A DNA stretch of 39,011 nucleotides from an uncultured Lachnospiraceae bacterium (lineage in GTDB: Bacteria > Bacillota > Clostridia > Lachnospirales > Lachnospiraceae): contig CAJTVQ010000037.1 in NCBI GenBank assembly GCA_910579935.1, positions 1-39,011 on the forward strand. The letters run 5' to 3'. The notes under the pieces were generated by a model, which was not told the DNA's origin, did not search any database, and saw only the letters and a list, made by a program, of their open reading frames with translations. Positions 1 to 7,404 of this stretch are shown piece after piece; positions within the stretch are counted from its first letter, which is position 1, and each line of letters begins with the position of its first letter. Position numbers and translations under genes: made by a program.

Positions 1-2
1 GT

Positions 3-332
3 CTGTCTGCTATTCTTCCGCAGATAAAAGACGATAACACAAAGCAGATAGTAAGCACTACTTTGAAGAAATTAAATGCCCTGTCAGAAGAAACGTGTGC
101 GGAACAGACCGCCACCCTCTATACAAGGGATAATGCAGTCATGCGGAAACTTGACACGCTTGTTGCCGATTTTCCCGACATATACAAGCTGACAGGGCAG
201 GACGAAGTATCTAAGACCTATTCCTTTCCGAAGTCATACGTCAGCTACCGAAAACCGAGAACGGTCAGCACCGAGCAGAGGGAACGGGCAAGCCAGATGA
301 TGATTGCAAAGAATAAAGCAAAGGGAGATTAA
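3..332 (+). CDS. C-terminal part of a mobile-element protein of unknown function
   Basis: The reading frame is open from the window edge to a stop at 330-332, so the gene probably begins outside the window. The first conventional start inside is TTG at 63, which has no Shine-Dalgarno (SD) sequence in front of it. The C-terminal ~70 residues carry the pattern LYTRDNAVMRKLD, then YSFPKSYVSYRKPR and a basic tail. From memory this pattern occurs in small proteins on integrative elements and phages of gut Firmicutes, but I cannot assign a function. It has no membrane segment. The AT-rich genes and broken mobilization genes that follow fit a mobile-element remnant. Presence of a coding frame is fairly sure; function is unknown. 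Confidence 0.55.
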   Translation: MSAILPQIKDDNTKQIVSTTLKKLNALSEETCAEQTATLYTRDNAVMRKLDTLVADFPDIYKLTGQDEVSKTYSFPKSYVSYRKPRTVSTEQRERASQMMIAKNKAKGD

Positions 333-418
333 GCAAAATTTAATGGAATTGTGTATGCGTTTGTGGTAAGATAATGACATTGAACAATTTGATAAATCAA
401 TGCTTGCGGAGGTTGGTT

Positions 419-787
419 ATGATAGCTATTATAGGAGCGAGTATCTTTTCGATAGTAATTGTATTATCATTTCTCATAATTTGTGGCTTGCCATTAGGAG
501 AGTTAACAATGGGAGGGCAATATAAAGTTTTTCCTAAGAAACTAAGAATTATTTTGATGATACAGCTTATCTTGCAGATGTTTTTTGTAGTTATCATTTT
601 GCAAATGGGAGGTTTTATGCCTTTATGGTTTTCGGATAATACAACAAAGATAATCTGTATTGTTATGGCTGTATATCTCTCATTCAATACGGTTATGAAT
701 TTTATTTCCAAAAGCAAAAAAGAAAAATATGTAATGACACCACTTTCTGCAATTTCGGCAGTATGCTTTTGGATAACTGCACTGTAA
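419..787 (+). CDS. Small integral membrane protein, unknown function
   Basis: A 122-residue, strongly hydrophobic protein with about four membrane segments (roughly residues 2-22, 40-60, 70-88 and 104-121). The start chosen is ATG 419 because GGAGG lies at 408-412 with a 6-base gap. An in-frame ATG at 374 has no SD. The motif GLPLGELTMGGQYKVFPKKLR sits between the first two helices. I recognise this as a recurrent small membrane protein of Firmicutes but know no function. The AT-rich composition matches the next two genes and differs from the chromosome to the right, suggesting imported cargo. Confidence 0.6.
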   Translation: MIAIIGASIFSIVIVLSFLIICGLPLGELTMGGQYKVFPKKLRIILMIQLILQMFFVVIILQMGGFMPLWFSDNTTKIICIVMAVYLSFNTVMNFISKSKKEKYVMTPLSAISAVCFWITAL

Positions 788-823
788 ATAATTGTACAAT
801 TCTCATTTGCAAAGGAGTATACT

Positions 824-1273
824 ATATCAGTCAATATAACAGAAACATTTGAATTACTGTTTGATAAGAATAATAATGTTGCATACAAGGCATTACAGGA
901 ATTGCAAAAAGAAAGTGAAGAAACAGATTGCGTCTATCCTTATATGGACAGATTAAGCGATATGCTTGATAGTGATAATTCTTACATTCGCACAAGAGGA
1001 CTTACACTACTTGCCTATAATGCGAAATGGGATAAGGATTATAAAATTGATGAGGTTATTGATAAATATTTGAAACATATAACAGATGTCAAACCTATTA
1101 CAGCAAGACAATGTATCAAATTGTTACCCATTATTGCAAAACATAAGTCTGAATTGAAGAATGATATTCTATCTGCCCTGCATAATGCAGACATTTCTAT
1201 TTATGAGGATAGTATGCAGTCATTAGTTTATAAGGATATTCAAAAAGCATTAGAAGTTATACAGAAATCATAA
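824..1273 (+). CDS. HEAT-like helical-repeat protein ('SufBD-like' family), start codon apparently lost
   Basis: The product is an all-helical ~149-residue protein resembling small Firmicute proteins that databases often label SufBD protein. That label is unlikely to mean a role in Fe-S assembly. Visible family features are SDNSYIRTRGLTLLAYNAKWD and KPITARQCIKLLP, which look like two HEAT-type helical hairpins. Codons from 824 read as family-like protein, and AAAGGAG (811-817) is ideally placed for 824, but the codon there is ATA rather than ATG. The first conventional start is TTG 902, which would remove 26 residues and has no SD. The gene may be weakly translated, silent, or start at ATA. 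It sits in AT-rich cargo between two membrane-protein genes. Confidence 0.6.
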   Translation: MSVNITETFELLFDKNNNVAYKALQELQKESEETDCVYPYMDRLSDMLDSDNSYIRTRGLTLLAYNAKWDKDYKIDEVIDKYLKHITDVKPITARQCIKLLPIIAKHKSELKNDILSALHNADISIYEDSMQSLVYKDIQKALEVIQKS

Positions 1274-1323
1274 AAATCACACGTTTCTGTCTTGTTGAAA
1301 ATTAACAAAGCGACAAATCGGGA

Positions 1324-2088
1324 TTGCAGGTGGTATTTATAAGTCGAAATAAAGCAATTGCTCTTTATTTGATAGGAACTTTAGGGCAAATATGGATGAT
1401 ATGTATTATAGTTTTTGTGATGCGTAATATGGGTATAGTTATAGATTATACGACATCTGTTGGCATGATTGCTATTGGAATTGGCGGAGTTTCATCTTCA
1501 CTATGGGGAATAATTATCGCAGTTAAATACAAAAATTATGACATAAAGAAAATACTGAAAGATTTTTTTGATGTTAGGCAAAAATATAGCAGTTATTTAT
1601 TGGTAATGTTTTTCTTGTGCTTGGATTTTTGCCATGTTGCATTTAATGGAAAATTGGTGTTAAGCGCGTGGTATATTCCCTTTATCTTATTTTTTAAGGC
1701 AATCATATTTGGTGGGATTGAAGAAGTGGGATGGAGATATATTTTTCAACCAGTTTTGCAGGAACGCCGTAATTATATTACTTCAACGATAATTACTTTT
1801 GTTGCATGGGGAATATGGCATTTTTCTTATTTTTACATTGAAGGGACATTGCCACAAGTACAGGCGTTTGAATTTTTATGTGGATTGTTGGCAAATTGCT
1901 TTATTTTATCGGCTTTATTTATAATGACAAAGAGTTTGTGGATATGTGTGATGACACATTCCTTAATCAATGTTTTCTCGCAGTTAGCAACAGGCGGTAA
2001 TCAGTATGTATCATATGTTTGCAGAATAATTATTATTGTGATGGCTGTTGCTCTTTTCAGTAGAAAACAAAATAAAAAAAGAAACTGA
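1324..2088 (+). CDS. CPBP-family intramembrane metalloprotease (CAAX protease/Abi type)
   Basis: A 254-residue multi-pass membrane protein with the CPBP signature: EEVGWR (Glu133-Glu134, Arg138), then WGIWHF (His166) and HSLIN (His212, Asn216). These residues form the intramembrane active site of the Rce1/CPBP family. Members act in bacteriocin self-immunity or exported-peptide processing, but no bacteriocin gene is visible here, so the substrate is unknown. The start is uncertain. TTG 1324 and GTG 1330 lack a good SD. AGGTGG (1328-1333) is best placed for ATA 1339, echoing the neighbour at 824. AT-rich, probably acquired cargo. Confidence 0.8.
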   Translation: MQVVFISRNKAIALYLIGTLGQIWMICIIVFVMRNMGIVIDYTTSVGMIAIGIGGVSSSLWGIIIAVKYKNYDIKKILKDFFDVRQKYSSYLLVMFFLCLDFCHVAFNGKLVLSAWYIPFILFFKAIIFGGIEEVGWRYIFQPVLQERRNYITSTIITFVAWGIWHFSYFYIEGTLPQVQAFEFLCGLLANCFILSALFIMTKSLWICVMTHSLINVFSQLATGGNQYVSYVCRIIIIVMAVALFSRKQNKKRN

Positions 2089-2180
2089 TGTATCAGTTCT
2101 TGGGAGAGCAACAACTTCCCATTTGTCGGGGAAAATCAGAACAGAAAAATGATGTAAAAACTGAATATTGTTTATTTTTA

Positions 2181-2219
2181 GGTAGCGATTATCTTAACAG
2201 ACAATCAGCTACCTTTTTT
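2181..2219 (+). terminator. Rho-independent terminator after the CPBP gene
   Basis: GGTAGC (2181-2186) pairs with GCTACC (2208-2213), extended by GATT/AATC inside, and is followed by six T residues. It lies 93 bases after the protease stop and closes the AT-rich cargo group. Confidence 0.75.
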
Positions 2220-2266
2220 ATTTTCAGAAACTATTAACACAACCACAGAAAGAATGAAGTATCAAA

Positions 2267-2397
2267 ATGATTGAGAGCAAAAATGAGGCAAGCAGAAATT
2301 TAGAAAAAGCATTGCAGGCATTGGAACAGGCAAAACAGCGTGTAGCCAACGAAAAGAAAAAACAGAATGAGAAGAAACGCAAAGCTGAGAACCATCA
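2267..2397 (+). pseudogene. 5' fragment of a DUF3847-type mobilization-region gene
   Basis: Codons from ATG 2267 encode about 43 residues of a charged coiled coil rich in Lys, Glu and Gln, ending in KRKAENHHK. This matches the start of the small DUF3847 proteins carried next to relaxase genes on gut mobilizable elements, as I remember the family. After about 2395 the reading frame runs into antisense relaxase DNA and the protein stops resembling anything. The gene is therefore cut by a rearrangement. The exact breakpoint is not resolved. Confidence 0.6.
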
Positions 2398-2698
2398 CAA
2401 ACTCCACGCCCAGCCGGTTGGCTTCTTCTGGGGTAATCTCGCCGGGGACAAAGGACTGCCGGACATGGTAGGCCAGCACATCGTCCGCGCCCCGTACCCG
2501 TCCGGTGGTGGAAATGTACTCCCGTTTTGCCAGCAGAAACTCGGCGTCGGCTACCCGGCTGTCACACGCAAAGCCGGTGACGAGCCTGCCGTTATCTGTC
2601 TTTTGCGGGTTGGATACATAGTCGATAATGTCACTGACTGCTTGGCTTTCGGTGCGGCCCTTGCCGATGTGCAGCGGCATGATGCGTGTGGTTGCCAT
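2395..2698 (-). pseudogene. N-terminal fragment of a MobA/MobL-type relaxase
   Basis: Read from ATG 2698, preceded by GGGAGG, the protein begins MATTRIMPLHIGKGRT and continues through a conserved relaxase N-terminus (IDYVSNPQKT, DDVLAYHVRQSFVPGEITPEEANRLG). This is the start of a relaxase/mobilization nuclease (pfam03432-like), which nicks DNA at oriT. It is cut after about 100 residues, before the three-histidine metal motif that completes the active site, so it cannot be functional. It converges on the DUF3847 fragment. Confidence 0.8.
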
Positions 2699-2858
2699 GA
2701 TGGAATCCTCCCTTCATAACAAAACGGCCTGCATACGCAGACCGCTTGTTTCTTTTATTCACCGTTTTTATATCGGATAACCGGAATCTGTCTGGCCTTT
2801 TTTTCCAATGGTCCAGCGTTCTAACGAAAAGACCATAATAATATTTTACCAGTAGCCA

Positions 2859-3164
2859 GCTCCGGCCAAAGGGATTTTGCGGCGGCAGGTTCCGGCTGCG
2901 GGGGCGGGCATTTGTTCCTGTTTCCCATGCCCGGATTCCGATGAAAATTTTTCTTAGCAGAATTCCACAACGTAAGGTGAAATGGCCATGGATGGCCATT
3001 TCAGCCCGATGCGGCATGGATGCCGCTTGAGGGCGTGCCGCAGCCTGGAGAAACCCATGCTATTCTGCTTAGAAAAATCCATCGGAAACCGCGCATGGGA
3101 AACGGGAACAAATGCCCGCCCCCACAGCCGGAACCTGCCGCCGTGAAATCCCTTTGGCCGGAGC
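2859..3164. repeat. ~306-bp imperfect palindromic element with nested central hairpins
   Basis: The left arm (2859 to ~2964) and right arm (~3058 to 3164) are inverted copies of each other over about 105 bp with roughly ten differences. The arms contain the GC-rich core GGGGGCGGGCATTTGTTCC. The central ~90 bases hold two more hairpins: 12-bp arms at 2978-2989/2992-3003 and 7-bp arms at 3011-3017/3020-3026, both with a GG spacer and the shared core CATGGATG. No transposase or convincing gene lies inside. It could be a MITE-like non-autonomous element or a template for a large structured RNA. It sits directly downstream of the blaR1-like stop codon. Confidence 0.75.
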
Positions 3165-3176
3165 GTTACCCATCCC

Positions 3177-5900
3177 TCATTCTATCTCATATTCATGCGG
3201 ATAATATCTTTTCAATTCGTCTGCGCCCGTTTCTTTCCCCGCGTATGTCTCCAACCAGTTTTCATAATCCGGATTATTCCAAACCGTACCATCTTCAAAA
3301 ACCACTTGTTTTAAACAGATAAGTGCATATGCAACCTGATCGGCCCCTCCATTTCCGCCTTCCGGTAAATTCTCCATTCTTTCGCCGTCATATAGCGACC
3401 AGCCGCCTCTGTATTCCTCTGTCTGGCCGGGTAAAATGTTCTCATCTGAACGGACCGTATTTTCAAAGCTGCTTTCTGCGCTGCTGTCAAGGAAATTCCA
3501 ATACAGCTTTAACGGTGAACCATTTTCATCATAAGCCAGCATACAATACTGTGTTTCTATAATAGCTCTGTCTGTATTATTTGTCAGTATATCCTGAATA
3601 TAAGGATACCCGTTTTCATAATAGAGAATATCTGCACTTTCATGGGTAATTGACATGGAACTATTTTTATCTGCAGCAAGCTCTTCCGCGACTGTCCGGG
3701 AAGCGCTGACCGCAGGCGCATCATCAATAATATGATCATTCCACCACGCCCAATCCGGTTCTTCATCCCTCATGCCGCCGTCCGCATACCATCGCTTATT
3801 CCCATATTTATCCGAACCAAAGCGGACATATAGATACTTTTCATTCACCCCTTCCTTCCATCCGGAATCGCCGGGCTGAACAATGTCCGCCGTCAAAAGC
3901 AGACAATACTTCCCCTTTTGCGCCTCCACAAAGCGGCCTGTCACCATTCCTTCCACATCCTGCCATGCTTTCTGCACTTCCTCATCATAACAGATGCCTT
4001 CCGAAAGTGCGCATATACCCTCATAACTCCATTCCTCCATCGTATTCAGGTAAACCGCCTTAAAAGAATGCAAAGACACGCCAGCCTGCTCTCCCCTCAT
4101 AAGCCAGTATTCCTTCTCTGCTTTCTCCTTCCTGTCCGTATAATCATACCATTCCGGTTCCCGTCCCTTATCCTCCGGTTCCGTATTTTTCCCTTCGATA
4201 AGAAAATATTCCCCGCCCGCATTCCGGTAACTCAGCGTCATCTCGTCCCTGTCCCAGACCAGTTCTCCTTCCGGCTCCTTTCTTTTGTAATCTGTCTCGA
4301 TTTCTTTGGACGGAACCAGATAGATATTATGATAACGCAGGGAATAACTGTACATGCCTTCCGATGCTTCCGGTCTGACATATACCCAAAAACCGTCATC
4401 CGACACAGTCAGTGCGCCGGCTGTCAGAGAGACCGGCTCCCGCTCCTTATTTCTAATTGTGATTTCCCTGACCACCTCCCTGCGCACCAGGTCAAAAACA
4501 TAAATTTTCTGCTCCGTATGGAATATGATATATCCCGCTTCCAGATTTTCATAATCCAGGACAGTGCTCTCCGCCTCCGGTTCTTCCGGCTCCGCAGGCC
4601 TGTCCGTTCTTTTCCCTTCCATACCTTCCATCCGGTCTGCCGGCGTTTCGGATACCATATTTTCTTCCATTGCATAAACGGCATTTTCCTCCAGGACCCC
4701 GGCATCCGTTTCCGGCTTTACACCGCAGCCAGCCGCTGCCAGCAGCAGCACGGCTCCGATTATGCCGGACAGTATACGGTTCTCCTTTCCGGCAGCCGCA
4801 ATGCCCTCAATCCTGCGCTTTAATATACCTCTCCGGCCTGCCATATCCGTCACCTGATAAAGCTTTCCTTCTTTCCAGCCGTTGTCCTTCATCAATGACA
4901 GCAGTGCATTCCCATATTCCCTTTTCTGCTCCCCGCTCATTCCTGCCGTCACCCTCCGGTCACAGGCCAGCTCCGCATCCACCGCACAACATTCCGCCCC
5001 TTTCCACACAAGCGGATTCCACCAGTAAACGATACACAGCAGATTCCGCACCAAAGTCCATATATGGTCCTTCTGCTTATAATGCGACATTTCATGAAGC
5101 ATTACATAAGAGAACAGCTTTTCATCCGATGCTGCTTTTTCCGTCACTACAATAAACGGCTTTATGATTCCTGCCAAACAGGGAGAAAACAACCTTTCCG
5201 ACTTATATACCGCCGGCGCCGGACTGTCTCCGCGCGGTTCCAGCCGGTTTGCGTCCGTTTTTACCATACAGATGAACTGCCGGTTTTTCTTCCATGCATA
5301 CAGTCCGAGAAAAGCGGTTCCTGTCATCCAGATACATACGAAACAACGAAATACCGTTTCCTCCGCTTTGCCGGAAACTGACGCGCTCTCCGACCGTTCC
5401 GCCTCATACCGGGTATATTCCGTATCCACTCCCTCAGCTTCCCAGCGGGCCGTATAGGTATGTTCCGAATCGCTGTGCTCCGCGCCCTCTCCGTCCGCCC
5501 CGGAAAAATATTCCGTCCTTTCTGTCTCAACCGGAACAGCCATGGTAACAATCTGTTCATTTGGCAGGTAATTCTTCGTTTCCTCCGCCGGCTTCCTGTC
5601 GGCAGCCATGTCCTGCCCTTCCCCATTTCCTTTCCCTCCATGTCCCCTTCCTTCAAAAAACAGTTCCGCTTTTTCCGCAGCAGCCTCCCATACGTGTATC
5701 TTTTCCATCAGATATTTTCCATATCCGCTCCCGTCAGAAACGCCGATTCCGCCAAACGGCACAAACAGGCGCAGCATCGGTGCCAGCCAGAGTATGTAGA
5801 CAAAAACAGGGGACAGCCTCTTTTTTCCTATCATGCGGATTCCCATCACAATCAGAATCAACAGCGAGGACTGCAGGACAAACAATATAAAATATGCCAT
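3177..5900 (-). CDS. BlaR1-type M56 membrane metalloprotease with a large non-penicilloyl C-terminal domain
   Basis: This 907-residue protein has the BlaR1/MecR1 M56 zinc-protease architecture. Membrane segments lie near residues 3-22, 33-50 and 187-203. The catalytic HEMSH is at 269-273 with a third ligand in ELACD (310-314), and a fourth membrane segment is near 374-392. In the BlaR1 family the protease is activated by an outside signal and leads to cleavage of the partner BlaI repressor. Here residues 400-907 lack the SxxK and KTG motifs of a beta-lactam-binding sensor. They look instead like beta-rich repeats ending in a DUF5780-like Ig fold, so the inducer is probably not a beta-lactam. 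The GC sequence after the fourth helix resembles a lipobox but is internal. blaI lies 9 bases upstream in the same operon. Confidence 0.85.
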   Translation of the reverse strand: MAYFILFVLQSSLLILIVMGIRMIGKKRLSPVFVYILWLAPMLRLFVPFGGIGVSDGSGYGKYLMEKIHVWEAAAEKAELFFEGRGHGGKGNGEGQDMAADRKPAEETKNYLPNEQIVTMAVPVETERTEYFSGADGEGAEHSDSEHTYTARWEAEGVDTEYTRYEAERSESASVSGKAEETVFRCFVCIWMTGTAFLGLYAWKKNRQFICMVKTDANRLEPRGDSPAPAVYKSERLFSPCLAGIIKPFIVVTEKAASDEKLFSYVMLHEMSHYKQKDHIWTLVRNLLCIVYWWNPLVWKGAECCAVDAELACDRRVTAGMSGEQKREYGNALLSLMKDNGWKEGKLYQVTDMAGRRGILKRRIEGIAAAGKENRILSGIIGAVLLLAAAGCGVKPETDAGVLEENAVYAMEENMVSETPADRMEGMEGKRTDRPAEPEEPEAESTVLDYENLEAGYIIFHTEQKIYVFDLVRREVVREITIRNKEREPVSLTAGALTVSDDGFWVYVRPEASEGMYSYSLRYHNIYLVPSKEIETDYKRKEPEGELVWDRDEMTLSYRNAGGEYFLIEGKNTEPEDKGREPEWYDYTDRKEKAEKEYWLMRGEQAGVSLHSFKAVYLNTMEEWSYEGICALSEGICYDEEVQKAWQDVEGMVTGRFVEAQKGKYCLLLTADIVQPGDSGWKEGVNEKYLYVRFGSDKYGNKRWYADGGMRDEEPDWAWWNDHIIDDAPAVSASRTVAEELAADKNSSMSITHESADILYYENGYPYIQDILTNNTDRAIIETQYCMLAYDENGSPLKLYWNFLDSSAESSFENTVRSDENILPGQTEEYRGGWSLYDGERMENLPEGGNGGADQVAYALICLKQVVFEDGTVWNNPDYENWLETYAGKETGADELKRYYPHEYEIE

Positions 5901-5909
5901 CTGCCCCTC

Positions 5910-6266
5910 CTATTCTATGGTATCGAGCAGCCGTTTCAGCTCTTCCGTCTCATCCTTTGTCAATTCCTGCTGTTTTACCGCATTGGACACCATCAGAAGC
6001 AAGTCTCCGCTGTATACACGTTCCAATACCGAGTGGGTTTCCTGCTCGATCATTTCTTTCCGGTTCCATACGGCATAATATTCTTTGACCTTCCCTTCTT
6101 TTACGAGAACGGCCCCTTTGGCCTCCATTCTCTTTAAAAACGAGGACACCGCATGTTTCGTCCAGCCTTTTTTGCGTTGCAGTGCATTGCATATTTCCCG
6201 CAAAGTGGATGGGGACTTTTCCCACAAGACCTGCATAATGTACCATTCATTCTCCGATAAACCCAT
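5910..6266 (-). CDS. BlaI/MecI-family winged-helix repressor
   Basis: A ~118-residue BlaI/MecI/CopY-type repressor. The N-terminal 70 residues form a winged helix (LSENEWYIMQVLWEKSP, then KGWTKHAVSSFLKRMEAKG), and the C-terminal half is the dimerisation region. Three ATG codons occur in tandem at 6272-6264. The third is preferred because GGAGG sits 7 bases before it. The repressor probably binds the palindrome at 6287-6316 and controls itself and the downstream protease gene. Release of repression would follow cleavage triggered by the BlaR1-like partner. No beta-lactamase gene is nearby. Confidence 0.88.
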   Translation of the reverse strand: MGLSENEWYIMQVLWEKSPSTLREICNALQRKKGWTKHAVSSFLKRMEAKGAVLVKEGKVKEYYAVWNRKEMIEQETHSVLERVYSGDLLLMVSNAVKQQELTKDETEELKRLLDTIE

Positions 6267-6286
6267 CATCATACCTCCATGCTGCT

Positions 6287-6316
6287 CATTTTGTTAATCA
6301 TTTGATTAACAAAATG
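6287..6316. promoter_or_regulatory. Operator palindrome for the BlaI-type repressor
   Basis: A perfect inverted repeat with 14-bp arms, CATTTTGTTAATCA and its complement, separated by TT. It overlaps the last three bases of the -10 box of the blaI promoter and lies about 20 bases before the repressor start. This placement is expected for autorepression. Confidence 0.85.
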
Positions 6317-6342
6317 ATAACACGGAGAATACAGACTGTCAA
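6314..6342 (-). promoter_or_regulatory. SigA-type promoter of the blaI-blaR1-like operon
   Basis: On the minus strand TTGACA (6342-6337) and TATCAT (6319-6314) are separated by 17 bases. This is a near-consensus vegetative promoter facing the repressor gene, with the -10 touching the operator. Confidence 0.8.
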
Positions 6343-6563
6343 GCGTAATCGGACAGGGGTTACGCAAATCAGGTAACCGCCGTAACCATTCAGGCCAGTC
6401 CCTTAAGAAGCGGTTCAGAGTAAAATATATAAGGAAACAGCAAAAACGGCCGGTTTTGTGATATACTTTTTATAAAGTAAACAGCAGGAAACAATTTTCA
6501 AACGCGTCACGGAAACAAAAAAAGCAGAACGGGAAGATAAAGAGAATTTAAGGGAGGATTGTT

Positions 6564-7346
6564 ATGCCATATCAGAATATATTAGATGAAATTGTTCACA
6601 AAAGCAAACTAATTTTTAAAGAGGAGCTTACAGGTATATATCTACATGGTTCATTGGCGATGGGGTGTTTTAATCCGAATAAAAGTGATATTGATTTAAT
6701 TATTGTAATTAGTAACGGCATCACCGATATTCAAAAATTACAGTTTATGAACCATATAGCAGAATTGAACAAAATGGCTCCGGGCAAGGGAATAGAATTA
6801 AGTATTGTCAAGAAAGAATATTGTAAAAATTTTCTTTATCCCACACCCTTTGAATTGCATTTTTCAAATGCACATTTGCAATGGTTTATCGGTGATCCGA
6901 TAGATTATATTCACAAAATGAACGGAACGGATAAGGATTTGGCTGCACATTTTAAAATCATAAAGAAGTATGGCATTGTACTGCAAGGGGAAGCAATAAA
7001 TAATGTATTCGCTGATGTGCCAGGAAAAGATTACATTGACAGCATTTGGCTTGATGTTAAGGGAGCTAAGGAAGATATATCGAACGCTCCGGTTTATGTA
7101 ATCTTGAATTTATGCAGAGTTGCAGCCTTCCTCAAAAACGATCTGATCCTTTCCAAAAAGCAGGGCGGAGAGTGGGCATTACAAAATCTTTCAGCACAAT
7201 ACCATACTTTAATCTCAAATGCAGTACAAAGCTATACGCTTGTAAATGAAATGGACTTAGATAATACGGAGTCCCAAAAATTTGCTGATTATATGCTGCA
7301 GATGATAAAGGGTCTGCTGATTCCATCCGCCGGACCAAATGACTGA
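6564..7346 (+). CDS. Nucleotidyltransferase related to aminoglycoside (ANT) adenylyltransferases
   Basis: A 260-residue protein starting at ATG 6564 behind GGGAGG. The N-terminal nucleotidyltransferase motif is clear: YLHGSLAMG (Gly29-Ser30) followed by SDIDLI (Asp42, Asp44), the metal-binding pair that transfers AMP. The C-terminal half is helical, as in the AadA/ANT(9) family and DUF4111 proteins. Aminoglycoside or spectinomycin modification is plausible but unproven from sequence alone. The gene is AT-rich relative to its neighbours, suggesting transfer. It diverges from the blaI-type operon with about 250 bases between the operator and its start, so shared control is possible but not shown. 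Confidence 0.75.
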   Translation: MPYQNILDEIVHKSKLIFKEELTGIYLHGSLAMGCFNPNKSDIDLIIVISNGITDIQKLQFMNHIAELNKMAPGKGIELSIVKKEYCKNFLYPTPFELHFSNAHLQWFIGDPIDYIHKMNGTDKDLAAHFKIIKKYGIVLQGEAINNVFADVPGKDYIDSIWLDVKGAKEDISNAPVYVILNLCRVAAFLKNDLILSKKQGGEWALQNLSAQYHTLISNAVQSYTLVNEMDLDNTESQKFADYMLQMIKGLLIPSAGPND

Positions 7347-7350
7347 AAAC

Positions 7351-7378
7351 AGTGCCATTGCAGAAAAAGACAGGCACT
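7351..7378 (+). terminator. Weak hairpin after the nucleotidyltransferase gene
   Basis: AGTGCC and GGCACT form a 6-bp stem with a 16-base loop, followed by an AT-rich but interrupted tail. It is a possible terminator only. Confidence 0.3.
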
Positions 7379-7404
7379 ATTAAATGTAATTCTTTAACGC
7401 TTCC

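Noticed and set aside
2267..2719. Apparent 150-residue protein across the mobilization junction
   Set aside because: Only the first ~43 residues look like protein; the rest is relaxase DNA read backwards.
4720..4760. Lipobox-like LLLAAAGC in the blaR1-like protein
   Set aside because: It lies at residue ~391 after the fourth membrane helix, not at an N-terminal signal peptide.
3918..4823. 301-codon plus-strand frame antisense to the blaR1-like gene
   Set aside because: No SD or family features; it mirrors codon bias of the real minus-strand gene.
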